A stretch of DNA of 64,000 nt from Simmondsia chinensis. Lineage: Eukaryota; Streptophyta; Magnoliopsida; Caryophyllales; Simmondsiaceae. The stretch covers positions 29,118,638-29,182,637 of the forward strand of contig JAGTTD010000010.1 of NCBI GenBank assembly GCA_018398585.1, written 5' to 3'. Both the position numbers and the translations under genes were made by a program. Below are positions 36,745 to 49,041 of this stretch, piece after piece. Positions within the stretch are counted from its first letter, which is position 1. Every line of letters starts with the position of its first letter. The notes below the pieces were generated by a model, which worked only from the letters and a program-made list of their open reading frames with translations, did no database searches and was not told where the DNA came from.

Positions 36745-39000
36745 TGTTATGATTCAAGCCTAAGCTTGGATCGTAACCTAGGTTAGGATAGGAAGAAGAG
36801 AGTTTAGATGAGAAGAGAAGTGAAAAGAGATGAGAAATAGAGAGAGAGTTAGATGAGAGAGAGAAAGATTGCAAAAGAGATATTTGTATTTGATAGATGA
36901 TTAATTACAAGCTATGATCAAGTTATTTATAACTAACTAGATACAATGAATTGAGATTCACTAGGAGAACCGACTCAATGAAACACCTGCCAAACACGAC
37001 TTAACCGAAGCAACCCCTTTACCAACACTCCCTCCAACACACTAACTCAAAAGCTTCTAATGGCTACTACCACCGATCATAACATTTCTCTCCCCTTGTG
37101 AACATTCTTGTCCTCAAGAATGGAAGAGAGAAGAGAGAAGAGCCTTTATTGTTGCGGGAATGCTGCAGTCAATGACCCCTTGCTGTTTGAAGGATATACC
37201 TCGGAAGGTCTTCCACTATCGTACCGCATCAACCAAATTCCAACTCCCATGACCAAACTGAATTTGGCCATCCCACTTATAATCCAGCCAATTAATGAAC
37301 CGAACAACTTGCACATAACGTTCCAAAAATAAGGTTCCATTATGAAGTCCATAGGATTCTTGAGGAGGACGTGTTGTCTCGTCGAAACTTGACATGTCAC
37401 ACCCTCTTGCATAATCTTCTCCATCATCAACTTTGCGACATAAGCTAAATCAATTATCTCAATTTTGCTCTTAAAGCCTTGAAACCACTTATCACAAGTA
37501 GCTTCCTTTCTATCAGTACCATACTCAGTCGAAATAGCTAAAGAGCAACATCTTCTTGAAATCTCTATTCTACTTAGAGGTTCCTTTGGTGGCCAATACT
37601 TGTACCATCTTTTCAATAACTTCATGAAATCAAGCATGGGGTACTTGACTCTCCCACTTGTTCCCATAGAAAGCATCCTAATTTTTAGCTGCTTACATTG
37701 CAATGCTCCTTTGTAATCTAAATTAATCAGAGTCCAAACTGAATTTGCAACCCCAACATCACTTACTTCTTGGTTAGTCATTTCAGGAAAATAATTCAGC
37801 CTGATTTCTATGAGCGGCCCCGCTCCGGCGTCGATTACATCCTTGATGAAAGCCGATGCATTTTTACTGATAGAATAAAGTGTAAGCCTCAATCGCAAAA
37901 GCTATGCCCCAAAGACTCCAGCCAACATCCTGAATTTCAAGATTCCAAACACTTCCATGATGTTACTAGTTGATTTATTGCAGAAAAGCTTCTCTGCAGA
38001 AAGCATAACTGCCTCCAGATCTTTCAAAATGAGAAACTTAGCATTCAAAAGTATTACTTTCCAAAACCACACCCTTCCAAACTGATCTTCCAAATAATAC
38101 TCTGGTTGTAATGCTGGATGGCTATGTCTGTCACCAACTTTTGCAACTAAATTTGCCAACTCTCAGCTTGGTTATTTCTCTTAAACGTGGGTTGTTTCCC
38201 TATTGTTCTCTTGTCCATGCTTAATCTTCCAGCACTGGTTCTTCTCGTTGTACTTATCCCAACATAATTCACTTGTTTGAGAACAAGACACTGCTCTTCA
38301 ACATAAATTAAGCACTACAACAGCTGTAAACACTCCAATTCCCATAGCTGGGCTGCGCAATTTTATTGGCTTAATCTTTTGCTCAAATAGATTAGCTTGG
38401 AATGCCCTTAATCTCATTCTTAACTTCTGATCAAAACCAGCCTTTTTCAGGAGCTGTTGGAATAAAAACCCGAAGAATTCTGGAGGCCTAACATTAGCTT
38501 GGATCCTTGGGAGATGCCCTTGACTTCTAATGTGACTACTATAAGCTCCCAACTTTTGAATCTGGTTCCTTTAAATTTTAGATCCAAAACTCATAACATT
38601 CAGCTTGGATTTGTGTTTGGGTTCAAAAAACTTCCCTTGCTTGCTCATAACTTCTATAAATTGGGCCTTCCCCTCTTTATACTCCACTTGGAAACATGTT
38701 TTGAGCTGAGTTCTTCCACTCTTAGGCTCCAAGAACGACATTGCTGAGCAAATGTTTGAGCCCAAACTTCTGCACTGCTGAATTCATTGCTGTTAATCCA
38801 ATAGCTTGCTCTTTTTCCCTTAGATCAGGAGGCCTATTGTAAGTGTTCTTAGATGAATACACATGTGCTTCATTCAAATGACTCTACCCTATGGTCTGAT
38901 TTTGCAAAATTCTCATCTGAAACGAAGTGAAGTGAAGGAAGATGAGAAATAGAGAGAGAGTTAGATGAGAGAGAGAATAATATCCAAAGATATTTTGTAT
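36745..39000 (-). mobile_element. LTR-bounded retroelement remnant inside the CACTA element
   Basis: A 340-bp LTR-like block at 36745-37084 starts TGTTATGAT and ends ATCATAACA. On the minus strand it is directly preceded by a purine tract, AAGGGGAGAGAAA (37085-37099), so the element reads leftward. A second partial copy of the LTR core (GATGAGAAATAGAGAGAGAG) lies at about 38930-38995. Between them is a broken reading frame on the minus strand without RT or integrase motifs. Confidence 0.55.
37146..38159 (-). pseudogene. Unidentified ORF of the inserted LTR element
   Basis: Two adjoining minus-strand frames (38159-37902, 85 codons; 37898-37146, 250 codons) look like one gene broken by a frameshift near 37900. 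They hold segments such as YYLEDQFGRVWFWKV and IEIRLNYFPEMTNQEVSDVG. The reading ends about 45 bp before the purine tract. I recognise no catalytic motif and no known family. It may be an extra ORF of a non-autonomous retroelement or partly chance translation. Confidence 0.35.
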
Positions 39001-39599
39001 TCATATCAATCTCTAACTTCTCTTAAAATTCTCTTGATTACTCATCTCAATCTATCATTTTCTAGTATAAATCTCTTGATTATGCAGTAAATACATGATC
39101 GGTTGAATTAGAATTGTTAATAGAACTTGCTGCTGCAAATTATTTGCTGATTTTTATGTAGAACAAGATTGTAATTGATCAAGATCTTAAGCTGAAATTC
39201 AGATCCTGCAGTATTAATTTCAAGTTCCTTGTTCTGGTTGAATTAGACAAATGATTTACGACTACATGAGAAGTTCATCTCTTTAACATATGGATGAATA
39301 CTTTTTATGTTTGTTTTCGTGTATTTATATATTAATATATGATTATTGTAGCTCTCTTTATGTTCATTGCTTTTGATTTTTAAAATGGACATGAGTTTCA
39401 TTAATTTAGGTTTGATTGCCCTTTCTCGCATTTGGTACTAGGTTGACCCTCATCTTCTTCTTGTCATCCCCTCTAAAATTCATGTTTTTACATTGTACTC
39501 TATTGCATTCTTGTATACAAAAATTGTTTGTTGTTAGTAATAAGTATTAATACTCTATCCCAATGCTTCCTTGTCCTCTTGCATAGTATAGCTTCTCGT

Positions 39600-42500
39600 A
39601 TGGATGCCTCAGCTAATAGTTGGATGTATCTCCCTAGATGGATAGATGAATTTAACATGTAGCTGAATGAATTTTTGACTAATGAGTTTGCCTCTAAAGG
39701 TCAAGGAAAAGGAAAACAGAGGCAACTTCACTGTCCATGTAATAAGTGTGTTTTTAGATTTTGGGGAACAAGAAATGAGGTCTTTGATCACTTGATTGCC
39801 AATGGTTTTGTAGCAAATTATGATCAACATTTCCATGGGGATACTTCTTCGTCCAAAAATAGGGTCAATGAGTTAGATGATGTTGATGGATTATTACGTG
39901 ATACATTTGTCCATATAGCTGGTTATTATGATTGGGATCAAGGAATCATAGAAGGGATGACTGAGGATGCTAAGAAGTTTTACAAATTATTCGAAGAGGA
40001 TAAGGTCAAATTATATCCCGGATGTGAAAATTTTTCCAAACTTTCCTGTACCATTAGGTTGTTCCTTTTTAAGTGCCAACATGGATTGAGTAACGCAGCT
40101 CTTGATGGCCTTTTGGATTTTTTGAAGGAATTGGTTCCGAATGCGAATTTTCCTAAATCCTTTAATGATGCTAGAAACACAGTTAGGGATTTGGGTCTTG
40201 ATTACAAAAAGATACATGCATGCCCAAATGATTGTGTGTTGTATTGGAAGGAGTATGAAGAGGCAATATCATGTCACGTTTGTGGTTCTTCTAGGTGGAA
40301 AGTGGATGAAAAGTATGTTGGGAAATACCATAAAAATCCTGTAGAACCTTGTAAGATTCCTGTAAAGGTGTTGTGGCGCTTTCCATTGAAACCTAGGCTT
40401 CAAAGGTTATTTCTATGTTCCGAAATAGCCAAGTCCATGAGATGGCATCACACTGACCGCCTTAAGGATGGGATCTTGAGGCATTCAGCTGATGGCCAAG
40501 CATGTAAAGACTTTGATGAATTGCATCCAAACTTTGCACGTGATCCTTGAAATGTCAGGTTGGGGTTAGCTAGTGATGGATTTAATCCATATCGGACCAT
40601 GAGCATTAAGCATAGCACATGGCCTGTGTTGCTCATGAACTATAATTTGCCCTCTTGGATGTGCATGAATGACGAATTTTTCATGCTCTCATTGTTGATT
40701 CAAGGTCCAAAATCTCCTGGAAATGATATTGATATATACTTGCAACCATTAATTGAAGAAATGAAAGATTTATGGGAAGTTGGCTTGGAGACGTATGATG
40801 CTTTTGGAAAACAATCCTTTCATATGCGTGCAGCTCTAATGTGGATGATCAATGACTTTCCGGCATATGCAATGTTGTCGGGATGGTCCACAAAGGGGTA
40901 CTTGGCATGCCCTTGTTGCAATTATCAGACATCTTCCAAATGGTTGCCTCATAGCGGAAAGGTGTGCTTTCAAGGGCATAGGAAATTTTTGGACCATAAC
41001 CATCCTTGGAGTTGGAATACAACTTCTTTTAATGGAAAAACAGAGCACGCGGTTGCTCCTAGTGCATTGAAAGGAAGTGAAATTTTGGAAGAGATGTCTC
41101 CATTGGATCCCCAGACCCTGTGCAAGTGGGAGCCATTGAGGCAATGAGTATGCTGATGTTGTTGTTGATGTCTTCATTGGATCATGTATTTGGAAAAAAA
41201 GAACAGAGTAGAGAAGAAAAATCATAGAAATAGTAATAAGCAGCAGAAAAAGAAGAAGTAAAAGAGCAACAACAACCGATTATGCCTAGCCCTTGGAAGA
41301 AAAGATCAATTTTCTTTGATTTGCCTTATTGTAAACATAATTCCCTTCATCATAACTTGGATGTGATGCACATTGAGAAAAATATATGCGACAGTATACT
41401 TGGCACCTTGTTACATATTCCAGGTCAGACAAAGGATCATCTTAAGGCTCGTTTGGACCTTAAAGAGATGGGGATAAAAAGTGACTTGCATCCGAAGATA
41501 AGTTTAGATGGTCGACGTGCTAAGTTCAATCCAACTTGCTTCTCAATGAACAAAGAGGAGAAAGATAATTTCTGTCATGTTTTGAAATATGCGAAGTTGC
41601 CTTATGGTTACGCATAAGATACCAGGCAATGTGTACATATTGATGAGAGGAAGATTATAGGTTACAAAAGTCATGATGCTCATGTCATCTTGCAAGACTT
41701 GCTCCTTGTAGCAGTTAGAAAGTCATTACATAAGCTTGTTGCAGTTGCATTGATTAGATTGGCTGCTTTCTTTAGAGGTATATGTAGTAAAGTTGTGAAG
41801 CCCGAAGAGCTTGATCATTTGCAAAATGAGATCAAAGAGATATTGTGTCAACTTTAAATATTTTGTTTGCCAGCATTCTTTGATATAATCGTGCATTTAC
41901 CCATTCATTTGGTGGATGAATTAAGACTTGGTAGACCTATTTTTTTGTCGATATATGTTTGGTGTGGAGAGAAAACTTTGTAAATTGAAGTCATATGTGC
42001 GTAATAGGAATCGACTAGAAGGCTTTATTGCAGAGGGTTACTTGGCAGAGGAGTGCTTGAATTTTTGCAAAAGATACATGAAGATAACATTTAAGAAGAA
42101 ATCAGATGAGAGAGAAAGTGTTGATAGAAGTTCAGTGCCCCTTTTTCCAATGATAGGCTATCCTGTAGGAGGACAGAAAAAACGTAAAGGTAAAGCGGTT
42201 GTTTTAGAAGCTCGCATTGAAAGCACGGCACATAACTGTGCTCTGTTCAACTCCGGCAATGACATAGTAGAGCAGTACATTAGGTAATGTTATATAACAC
42301 CAATTTTAATATTTTTGTATAGAACTGTTGTAATATTACGCTAAAATGATATAAATTATCCCTTTTTTTTTTTTACCAGCGAGCACAAGAACTTGTTAAA
42401 GAGTTACTCCAAGAGGGGTAGAGGCAAAAACACAAAATGGAATCAAACTCAAAGTCACAGAAAGGAATTTGAAGCATGGTTTAAAGATAAGATAAATGTT

Positions 42501-43243
42501 GATGTGGTGCCAAACTATATCCGTTGGCTAGCTAAGGGTCCGAATCCGATAGCAAAGGCATATACAGGATATTTTATCAACGGGTATAGGTTCCACATTG
42601 TAGGGCATGATGAAAGACGTAAAAAACAAAATAGTGGAGTCAGTCTCACTGCTTTGACCTCAAGTTTTGCAAGCTCTAAAGATTGTAATCTTATTGATGA
42701 TAGTGTGACCTATTATGGAACAATACAAGAGATCATTGAAATTGATTGTTACGCTCAATTTAGCGTTGTATTATTTAGGTGTGATTGGTTTCATAGAAAA
42801 AATGTTGAATACAGGCATATTCGTGCAATTCTAAGAGGTTGCGGTGTAGAGATGAGCCTTTTGTTCTTGCATCTCATGTAAATCAAGTTTACTACGTGGA
42901 GGACTCGATTGAAGAAGGTGTCCAGTATGTTATTAGAGGGGTTTCTAGAGAAACCGATATGGAGCAAGAAGCGAACACAAATATTCATACGTTGGACGAT
43001 ACTCTTGGATGTGATTTAGACGATTTTAATCTTGTAACAATTGGAGATCGTGATGTTAGTTGGGCTAGAAATGACACACCTACAACCATCATTGAGATAA
43101 CATCCAATATTTTAGACAACGGACACCATGAAGGTAGGAAAGTCGAGGAAGCGGAAGAAGATGACTTAGATTATGACGGCTCAGATTATAGTGACTCTGA
43201 TTATGAATTAGATTATGATGACACTTATTGGGACTATGTTTAA
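39600..43243 (+). pseudogene. CACTA transposase (TNPD/Transposase_21 type), broken
   Basis: Starts ATG 39600 (MDASANSWMYLPRWIDEF). Domain order is normal: Transpos_assoc (LHCPCNKC...HLIANGF), Transposase_21 (LGLASDGFNPYRTMS, NDFPAYAMLSGWSTKG, ACPCCNYQT, NLDVMHIEKNICDSILGTLL), DUF4218 (LKSYVRNRNRLEGFIAEGY, about 41640-42283) and, after an intron at 42284-42379, DUF4216 (VTYYGTIQEIIEIDCY, PFVLASHVNQVYYVED), with an acidic tail. Damage: stops at 39660, 40548, near 41214-41229, 41615 and about 41855, frameshifts near 41940 and 42800, and a SINE piece at 41110-41166. No functional enzyme can be made. Confidence 0.88.
41110..41166 (+). mobile_element. 57-bp 5'-truncated Au-type SINE in the transposase gene
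   Basis: The insert carries AGACCCTGTGCAAGTGGGAG and GAGGCAATGAG, then a TTG tail. Flanks GATGTCTCCATTGGATC (41093-41109) and GATGTCTTCATTGGATC (41167-41183) are a 17-bp target duplication with one change. Without it the transposase frame reads straight through (EEMSPLD then HVFG). Confidence 0.82.
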
Positions 43244-43481
43244 TGCTTCCATCTACTCTGATTGGTGTGTTAATTGCATTTTCAATATTTGTTTGTAAAT
43301 TGAAATTTTTGAAAGTTCTAATTTTGATTTTATTTGATGTCATCTTCTCTTTCTCCTCATGCTTCACATAAATTTGCAAGTCAAAATTCTAACATTTTTG
43401 ATGCATTATACTTGAATTTTCAGGTTCGAAATAATGACAGGAAAAAATGACACTTAATGGGGAAAGAAACAGACGCAAAAG

Positions 43482-45528
43482 GTGAATCAGAAACGAGAAG
43501 CCATATTTGCTAGAACTATAGCCACACTACTAAGAAAAAAGCAACAAGAACAAAGATTAATGAGACAACAAAGAAATGAACAACTTAAAGCTTTAGAAAT
43601 GGTCGAAGTTGAGGATGATTTTGCTGTTGAAAATGAAGAACACAATGCTGAAAATGATGATTTTAATTCCAAAAATGATTTTTATGGTCATGGAAATGAT
43701 GATTTTAGTTGTAAAAATGAAGAAACAAATCTTAAAGCACAAGAGCTTCAATCAACAGTGAGGTGGAATCTCTTTACTGAAGCTCAAGCTAGCAAAAGTT
43801 CCCAACGCCAAGTGTCTGAAAGAAAATCAAAAGGAACTCATCAGAGTCAGAGATCACATGAAGCTGAAACTCAACCAAGCCAAGCCTCTCCACATCTAGA
43901 ACAAAGATCTCATAGAAGTAAAAGATCCCGAGATCTTGAAAATTAGCTAAGTTAAGCTTCTAAAAGACGAGACCAAAGATCCAAGCAGAACCAACGAAAT
44001 TTATCTTTTGAGGGTAGTGAAGGCAATCCTCAAAATAGTAAAGGTGCATCTTTTGATTAACTCAAAATATTGTAGATTAACCAAATTGTGACATGCCTTG
44101 TTCAATAATATTTTTTGTCTATATATGTAGATCCCTCATCTCATATCAAGAAGTATAGAGGGCCTATTAAAATGAAACATGTTCATGCTCGATCTTCAGT
44201 GGATAGAGTTCCCACATTTGTGAATGGATATAACCAAGCTGTCGGTCAATCGGATAAAATTGCTGATGAATTTAGTAGCTTCTTGAGAACGTTGGGCCGA
44301 GATCCTAGTATTTGCCCGTTGAATCATACCCATTGGAGTAAAGTACCCAAGCAACCTATATTAGACTATGTAGAGGTACAATTTTTAATTGTTTACTGTC
44401 TTAATTTACTAATACTTGTCTTGACACACCATATTAATTTTGCAGAAAAAATATGAGATTCCACCACAGGGTCGCAAGTGGGTGTTACACTCAGTTAATT
44501 TTGCATGGAGGTCTTACAAACATGACCCGAAGCAAGATCATTTTGACAAGTATGAGGACGATGCAACTAGGTGTGCTAACCGCCCTCGAGGAGTTGTCCC
44601 TGATTATCAAATGAGAGCTCTCTTTAGGCGATGGAATACCCAGGCAGCTCAGGTATTTATAATAGATTAAAAGAATATATTTTCACTATATATTTATTGT
44701 AATTGTATTTATGACATGCTTTCTCATATGTGTTTTATAGAATGTAGCTGCAATCAACACCTGTAATTCACTTAGTCAGAAATATAGGCACACGGCTGGG
44801 AGAAAAAGCTTCGCACGTATAAGTTATGGATTGGTAAAAGAGCTCTCTAAGTGTTATATCCATCTTTGGCCACTCTTAGAATTACAAAAGACTAAGATTT
44901 TACTAACACTTCTTTGGTGTCACTTGTAGCAACAAGTTCATCCAGCTAAGCAACCTTCTTCATGAGCAGAAATGTTTGTCCTGATGCGCAAAAGAAGACC
45001 CGGTAAAGTATACATAGACGATGGAGGGAGCACCATCACTAAAATTGTAAGTTGATTTATTAATAAGTTAACGACTGATATCTTACTTTGTTTGACTCTT
45101 CATTGATTTGTGCACTTATGTAGGGAGAAGTTCAGTCACAACAAGACAAGATTAATGCGGAGGATGGTGCAAACGCCAAGAATAGGGACGCCTTCGCTAA
45201 AGTTATGCCTGATGAACATCCTGGTCGACTGCATTTTTATGGGAGGGGTGTTTGTCTGAAGGATGTGAAAGGAAAGGCAAAAATGGGTGACATACAAGTT
45301 CCATCTAATGTTATGGATGCTATGATAGCAGAATTCAAAGCTGATGTTACAAAAGAAGTTTTGAAGGAACTTATATCAAAGCTTGGAGCCATTGTCCCAG
45401 GCTTAAGTAATCTTGGACCTGAAGTGCTACAAGGATTAGTTGAGTCACTTGGCGATGCTGGTAGTGCTCCTAATCAAATGGTGCTTCTTCATCTGGTGCC
45501 AAAAGTTCTCGACAGAATCAGGTGTGCT
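43482..45528 (+). pseudogene. CACTA second gene (Transposase_24 / TNPA-like), multi-exon, broken
   Basis: Exons inferred with GT-AG borders: from about 43440 to about 44045, 44131-44376, 44446-44652, 44741-44833, 44930-45046 and 45124 to about 45522. Landmarks: a basic, Gln-rich N-terminus (REAIFARTIATLLRKKQQEQ), GPIKMKHVHARSSVDRVPTF, PQGRKWVLHSVNFAWRSYKH, NSLSQKYRHTAGRKSFARI, EMFVLMRKRRPGKVYIDDG and a C-terminal helical region. These are typical of the plant En/Spm Transposase_24 family that binds the sub-terminal repeats. A stop at 43944 and a TGA at 44963 in the fifth exon break it. In the last exon the Ser-rich end is best read one base out of frame. Confidence 0.75.
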
Positions 45529-45599
45529 TATTCAATTTATGTTTTTGTTCTCCCCCTCTTAGGGTCATGTGGCTTGAGATTTTGTGAAATTTTTGATGA

Positions 45600-45836
45600 T
45601 ACAATAACTCATCCCTAATTCTTCTTGAATTCTTCTATCTCTCATCTAGTTCTCCAAGTACTTATCTTGTTTTTACTTTCTAAGTGTAAATCCTTATCCA
45701 AACCCTAGGTTATGATTCAAATTAAACTTGAATCATAAAAATAGGTATCAAAGCCTTTATTTGCTTCCAAATCTAGTTAATTGATATCAAGTTCTTGAGT
45801 ATTGATCAAGAACATATATGAAAACTACATTGAAAC

Positions 45837-45868
<32 letters not shown>

Positions 45869-46672
45869 AATTCATTTAGACTTGAAGAATTGCATTTGAT
45901 TTGAAATATCAAGGTCGTTCTGGTGTGAGCTGAAATTCAGTCCAAGGCTGTTGTTATTGTGTGTGTCTCTGCTATGATACTTCTATCTTAGGTTGCAATT
46001 GATCAAGATTCTGAGCTACATTATTCAGATTGTGTTGTATAGACATCAGAGTTGCGATTAGGAGCTTAAATCTTCAAAATTCAGTGTTCATTAGTTTGAA
46101 CCAGATTTAAATCAAGTGAAGACTAAATTCTGATAAGTACAAGCTGAATTTATTTCAGAGGATGATCAAATTTAGCTCAAGGTTTTGTTGAGCAAAATTT
46201 AGTTGAGGTCGTGTTAAATTTTTTTTTTCAAGTTTGAGCTACAATAAGATATTGTGCTTAGATTTCAAGATTGAAGCATAAGCTTGCTGCTGCAATTCAA
46301 ATTAAGCAGTAGAAACCTCACTTCAGCTCGATTTTGTGAACATTTGTTCATTATCCAGGTTCAGTGCACTTGTGCTTATGATTTGTTGATTATTTGGGGT
46401 TGTATTTGCAATCAGATCAGCTGAAGTGAATTCTATTAAGCTGAATCATATTTGAGCTGAATTGTATGCGCAAAATCATTGTAAGGTCAAGAATATTTAA
46501 AGGGGGGAGTATTGTTATGATCGTAATGAGTCGCAAGGGGTAATCTAGTAGTATATGGCTAATAAGATCATGTAAGGTCAAGTCGGGTGGGAGTATTGTC
46601 CTAATGCAATGTACTTGTCTTAAATCATTGTTAGTATATGATTCAAATTGAACTTGAATCATAACAGTTAAC
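45600..46672 (+). mobile_element. Short non-coding LTR element inside the CACTA element
   Basis: A primer-binding-site-like ATAGGTATCAAAGCC at about 45743 follows an LTR end (GATTCAAATTAAACTTGAAT). The 3' LTR, about 46514-46671, runs from TGTTATGATCG to TGAATCATAACA and is preceded by a purine tract (AAAGGGGGGAGTAT). Internal sequence is about 0.75 kb, without ORF. The 5' LTR matches the 3' one only near its end, so the left border is uncertain. Confidence 0.55.
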
Positions 46673-47454
46673 TTTGTATACATTTGTTATATTTTGAACT
46701 ACCTTTTGTGTTTGGTTTTCTTTTTATTGAATGCGTTGAAGGTCTCATGGTATTCTTAGGCATTAATATGAAGGGAGGGGAGTTAGGCTTGGTAGTAGCA
46801 GTTTTTGGTCAATGAAGTGTCAGTGATGGCAGTTGCATTAGCAATTGAGGTGACAAAATATTGTAGGGTTGGTGGTAAACACTTGGGGCCCCCATATTTT
46901 ATGCGGAGCATACATTTGCCAATGACAATTGAATTTTGTATGATGTTATATTTTGCCTTGGTGGATAATAGTATTTTTTAAATTGGGTTTTGTGTTGGAC
47001 TTTATTGGTGAATATTATCTTGTTGTCAATGTAAAGACGGAATGTGTCATTTACTAAATGTTTCTATTAACTTTGTGCTTTTGATTTAATGTTTTTTCAT
47101 GGTAGGTAGATGATGATGATGATGATGAAGGTGATGTTTTCTGACTATTGTATAGTTAACATCAAAAATTAGGTCGTTACTTTTGTAAGTAACAATGGAG
47201 TATGTTAGGCTATTTTGTACTTTGTTAGGTTGTCATATTTTGTGTCAGGCTATTTTGTAAGTAACAATGGAGTGTGTTTGGCTTTATGTTGGACTTGATG
47301 GATGTTATTTTGTTGACAATTGGTACGTAGTAATTTTGTTGTCAATGAATGAAGTTGGATATTTCGTATTTGGAAAATCAAGCTTGCCATATTTGTTGTT
47401 TGAAACAGGTGTACTGTACCATAAATTTTATTGCAATGCAGGATTATAAACGTA
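46673..47454. other. CACTA internal non-coding sequence
   Basis: Contains a short GATGAT run near 47110 and no recognised gene. Confidence 0.5.
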
Positions 47455-48005
47455 TATCAAACCGTTCTTACAGGTAATAAACTATTGCAATAGGTTTCCC
47501 AAATCGTTAGCTATTTGCATAGAAACCGTTGCTATAGAGGACAAAATCGTTGTAATAGATTTCCCAAATTGTTGTATTTAATAGTAAAAAAAACCGTTGC
47601 CATAGGTGAAAAAACTGTTGTAAAAGGTATCCACAATCGCCATAGTTTATGAGAAAACTATTGCAATAAACATAACTCACCATAACAATTGTTGCCATTA
47701 TAGAAAAAACCGCTATAACAAGTACCTAAAAACTGATGTTATTTCATAAAAAAAAACCGTTGCTATAGGCATTTCTATTAAAAAAAAAAAAACGGTTGCC
47801 TTAAATAAATATAACCGTTGTCATATGTAAGTCAAAAAACCGTTGCTATTGATAGCTATACTGTAACGGTTCATAATCCGTTGCTATTGTCCTGAAAACC
47901 GTTGCCATAGTCTACAACAACGGCGGCTTATTAAATGGTTCAAAAACCGTTGCCGTAGACCTAAAACAATGGTTTTCAGTCTACATTAACAGTATTGAAC
48001 CGTTG
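47455..48005. repeat. CACTA right sub-terminal repeats
   Basis: More than ten copies of AAACCGTTGC(C/T)AT-like motifs and diverged forms are spread over 550 bp, mirroring the left end. Confidence 0.7.
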
Positions 48006-48029
48006 CCGTAGCCCTATTATGTAGTAGTG

Positions 48030-48235
48030 CCATTAGAGCTCCGAAGTTACGCGTACTTGGACAAGAGCAGTACAAGAATGGGTGACTTTTTGGAAAGTCC
48101 TCATCCTCACGTTGAGGGCACTCGAAAACAACCCCTTTTTAGGGGTAATACCCTGAAGGGGGAAGGCTGCGCATATCCCCCCCCAGACGTTGCTTAGGCG
48201 GGAGCCCTTAGGGCACTGGGTATGTTGCTTTTTTT
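48030..48235 (+). mobile_element. 5S-headed SINE, right part
   Basis: Resumes at CCATTAGAGCTCCGAAGTTA, directly continuing the GGATCCCA at 34934 once the duplicated CCA is counted once. The 5S part runs to about 48110, then the Au body follows (CTCGAAAACAACCCC, GAAGGCTGCGCATAT, GGCGGGAGCCCTTAGGGCAC), ending GTTGCTTTTTTT. Flanks share only TTACCAA (34896-34902 and 48234-48240), a weak target duplication. Confidence 0.78.
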
Positions 48236-48240
48236 ACCAA

Positions 48241-49040
48241 TAAATAATACTAATGCTGGGATGAACGACTCTAATAACTATAAAACGCATAATATATAAA
48301 AAATATAATGAATCTTAATATGTTTCATCTTCTATGGTTAGTGCTCGAGATCAAGTTGACTCAACTCAAGATCTTTCTGTCCGTAAGCAATGAGTTAATT
48401 GTTCATGGTTTGATTTTCCTATCTCGAGTTTGTTTTTGTTTGCCTTGAGTTTGAACTAATTTGATTACCCATCGAGGTTATTTTCCCAACACTAATACCG
48501 AATAACTATGGTAATTCGGTATGAACCAATTCAAGATGTTGGTATTATTATGATTAATAGTTATTTTAACTAGCTAACTATATTATAATGTATTTTGTTA
48601 TTTGTTATACTCAATTTATACCAATTGGAGAGCTCATTTTTCAAAGAAGTCTTTTCTTTGGTGAAACTTAGAAGATACCTTGTCGAGCGAAATCTATGTC
48701 ATTGTCAAACCGTCACACGTTGTTTGCCTAATTCATGATCTTAGGACATGTTTGTTGGGTAGTCTCATGGTGTAAATTTATTATTTTTTAAATTGCTTTT
48801 CTCACAATTAATTTTTCCAAATTGACAACCTGTTTGTCTTAGAATTTTTTAATGCAACCCTACTTTTTTACATATTTCTCGTCCCTCAAAACCCAAACGT
48901 CAAATATCAAATGCTCTCTGATAAAAAAAAAAAAAAAAAAAAAATCTTATAGTATTCAAAGCGATTTTTCTTTGAATTCTTTTATTTACTTTGAATGTTT
49001 TTGATAAAATTTTTAAAATTGGGGGATCAAATCAATTTTA
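48241..49040. other. AT-rich sequence, nothing recognised
   Basis: A poly(A) run at about 48921-48944 is the only simple repeat; no gene or element end was identified. Confidence 0.5.
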
Positions 49041-49041
49041 G

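Larger units (their letters stand above)
34935..48029 (+). mobile_element. CACTA (En/Spm-like) DNA transposon, 13.1 kb, complete but defective
   Basis: The left end CGCTACTACAAAACAGG and the inverted right end CACTACTACATAATAGGG (minus strand from 48029) are CACTA termini; the first has one base changed from CACTA. The 3-bp target duplication CCA is present at 34932-34934 and 48030-48032. Sub-terminal regions are full of AACCGTTGC(T/C)AT-type repeats in both orientations. Inside, in order, are a minisatellite, an LTR-bounded insertion, the transposase pseudogene, the second gene (Transposase_24 type) and a short LTR-element insertion. All genes read rightward. Confidence 0.92.

Noticed and set aside
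43089..43379. Minus-strand ORF of 96 codons
   Set aside because: It is antisense to the acidic tail of the CACTA transposase.
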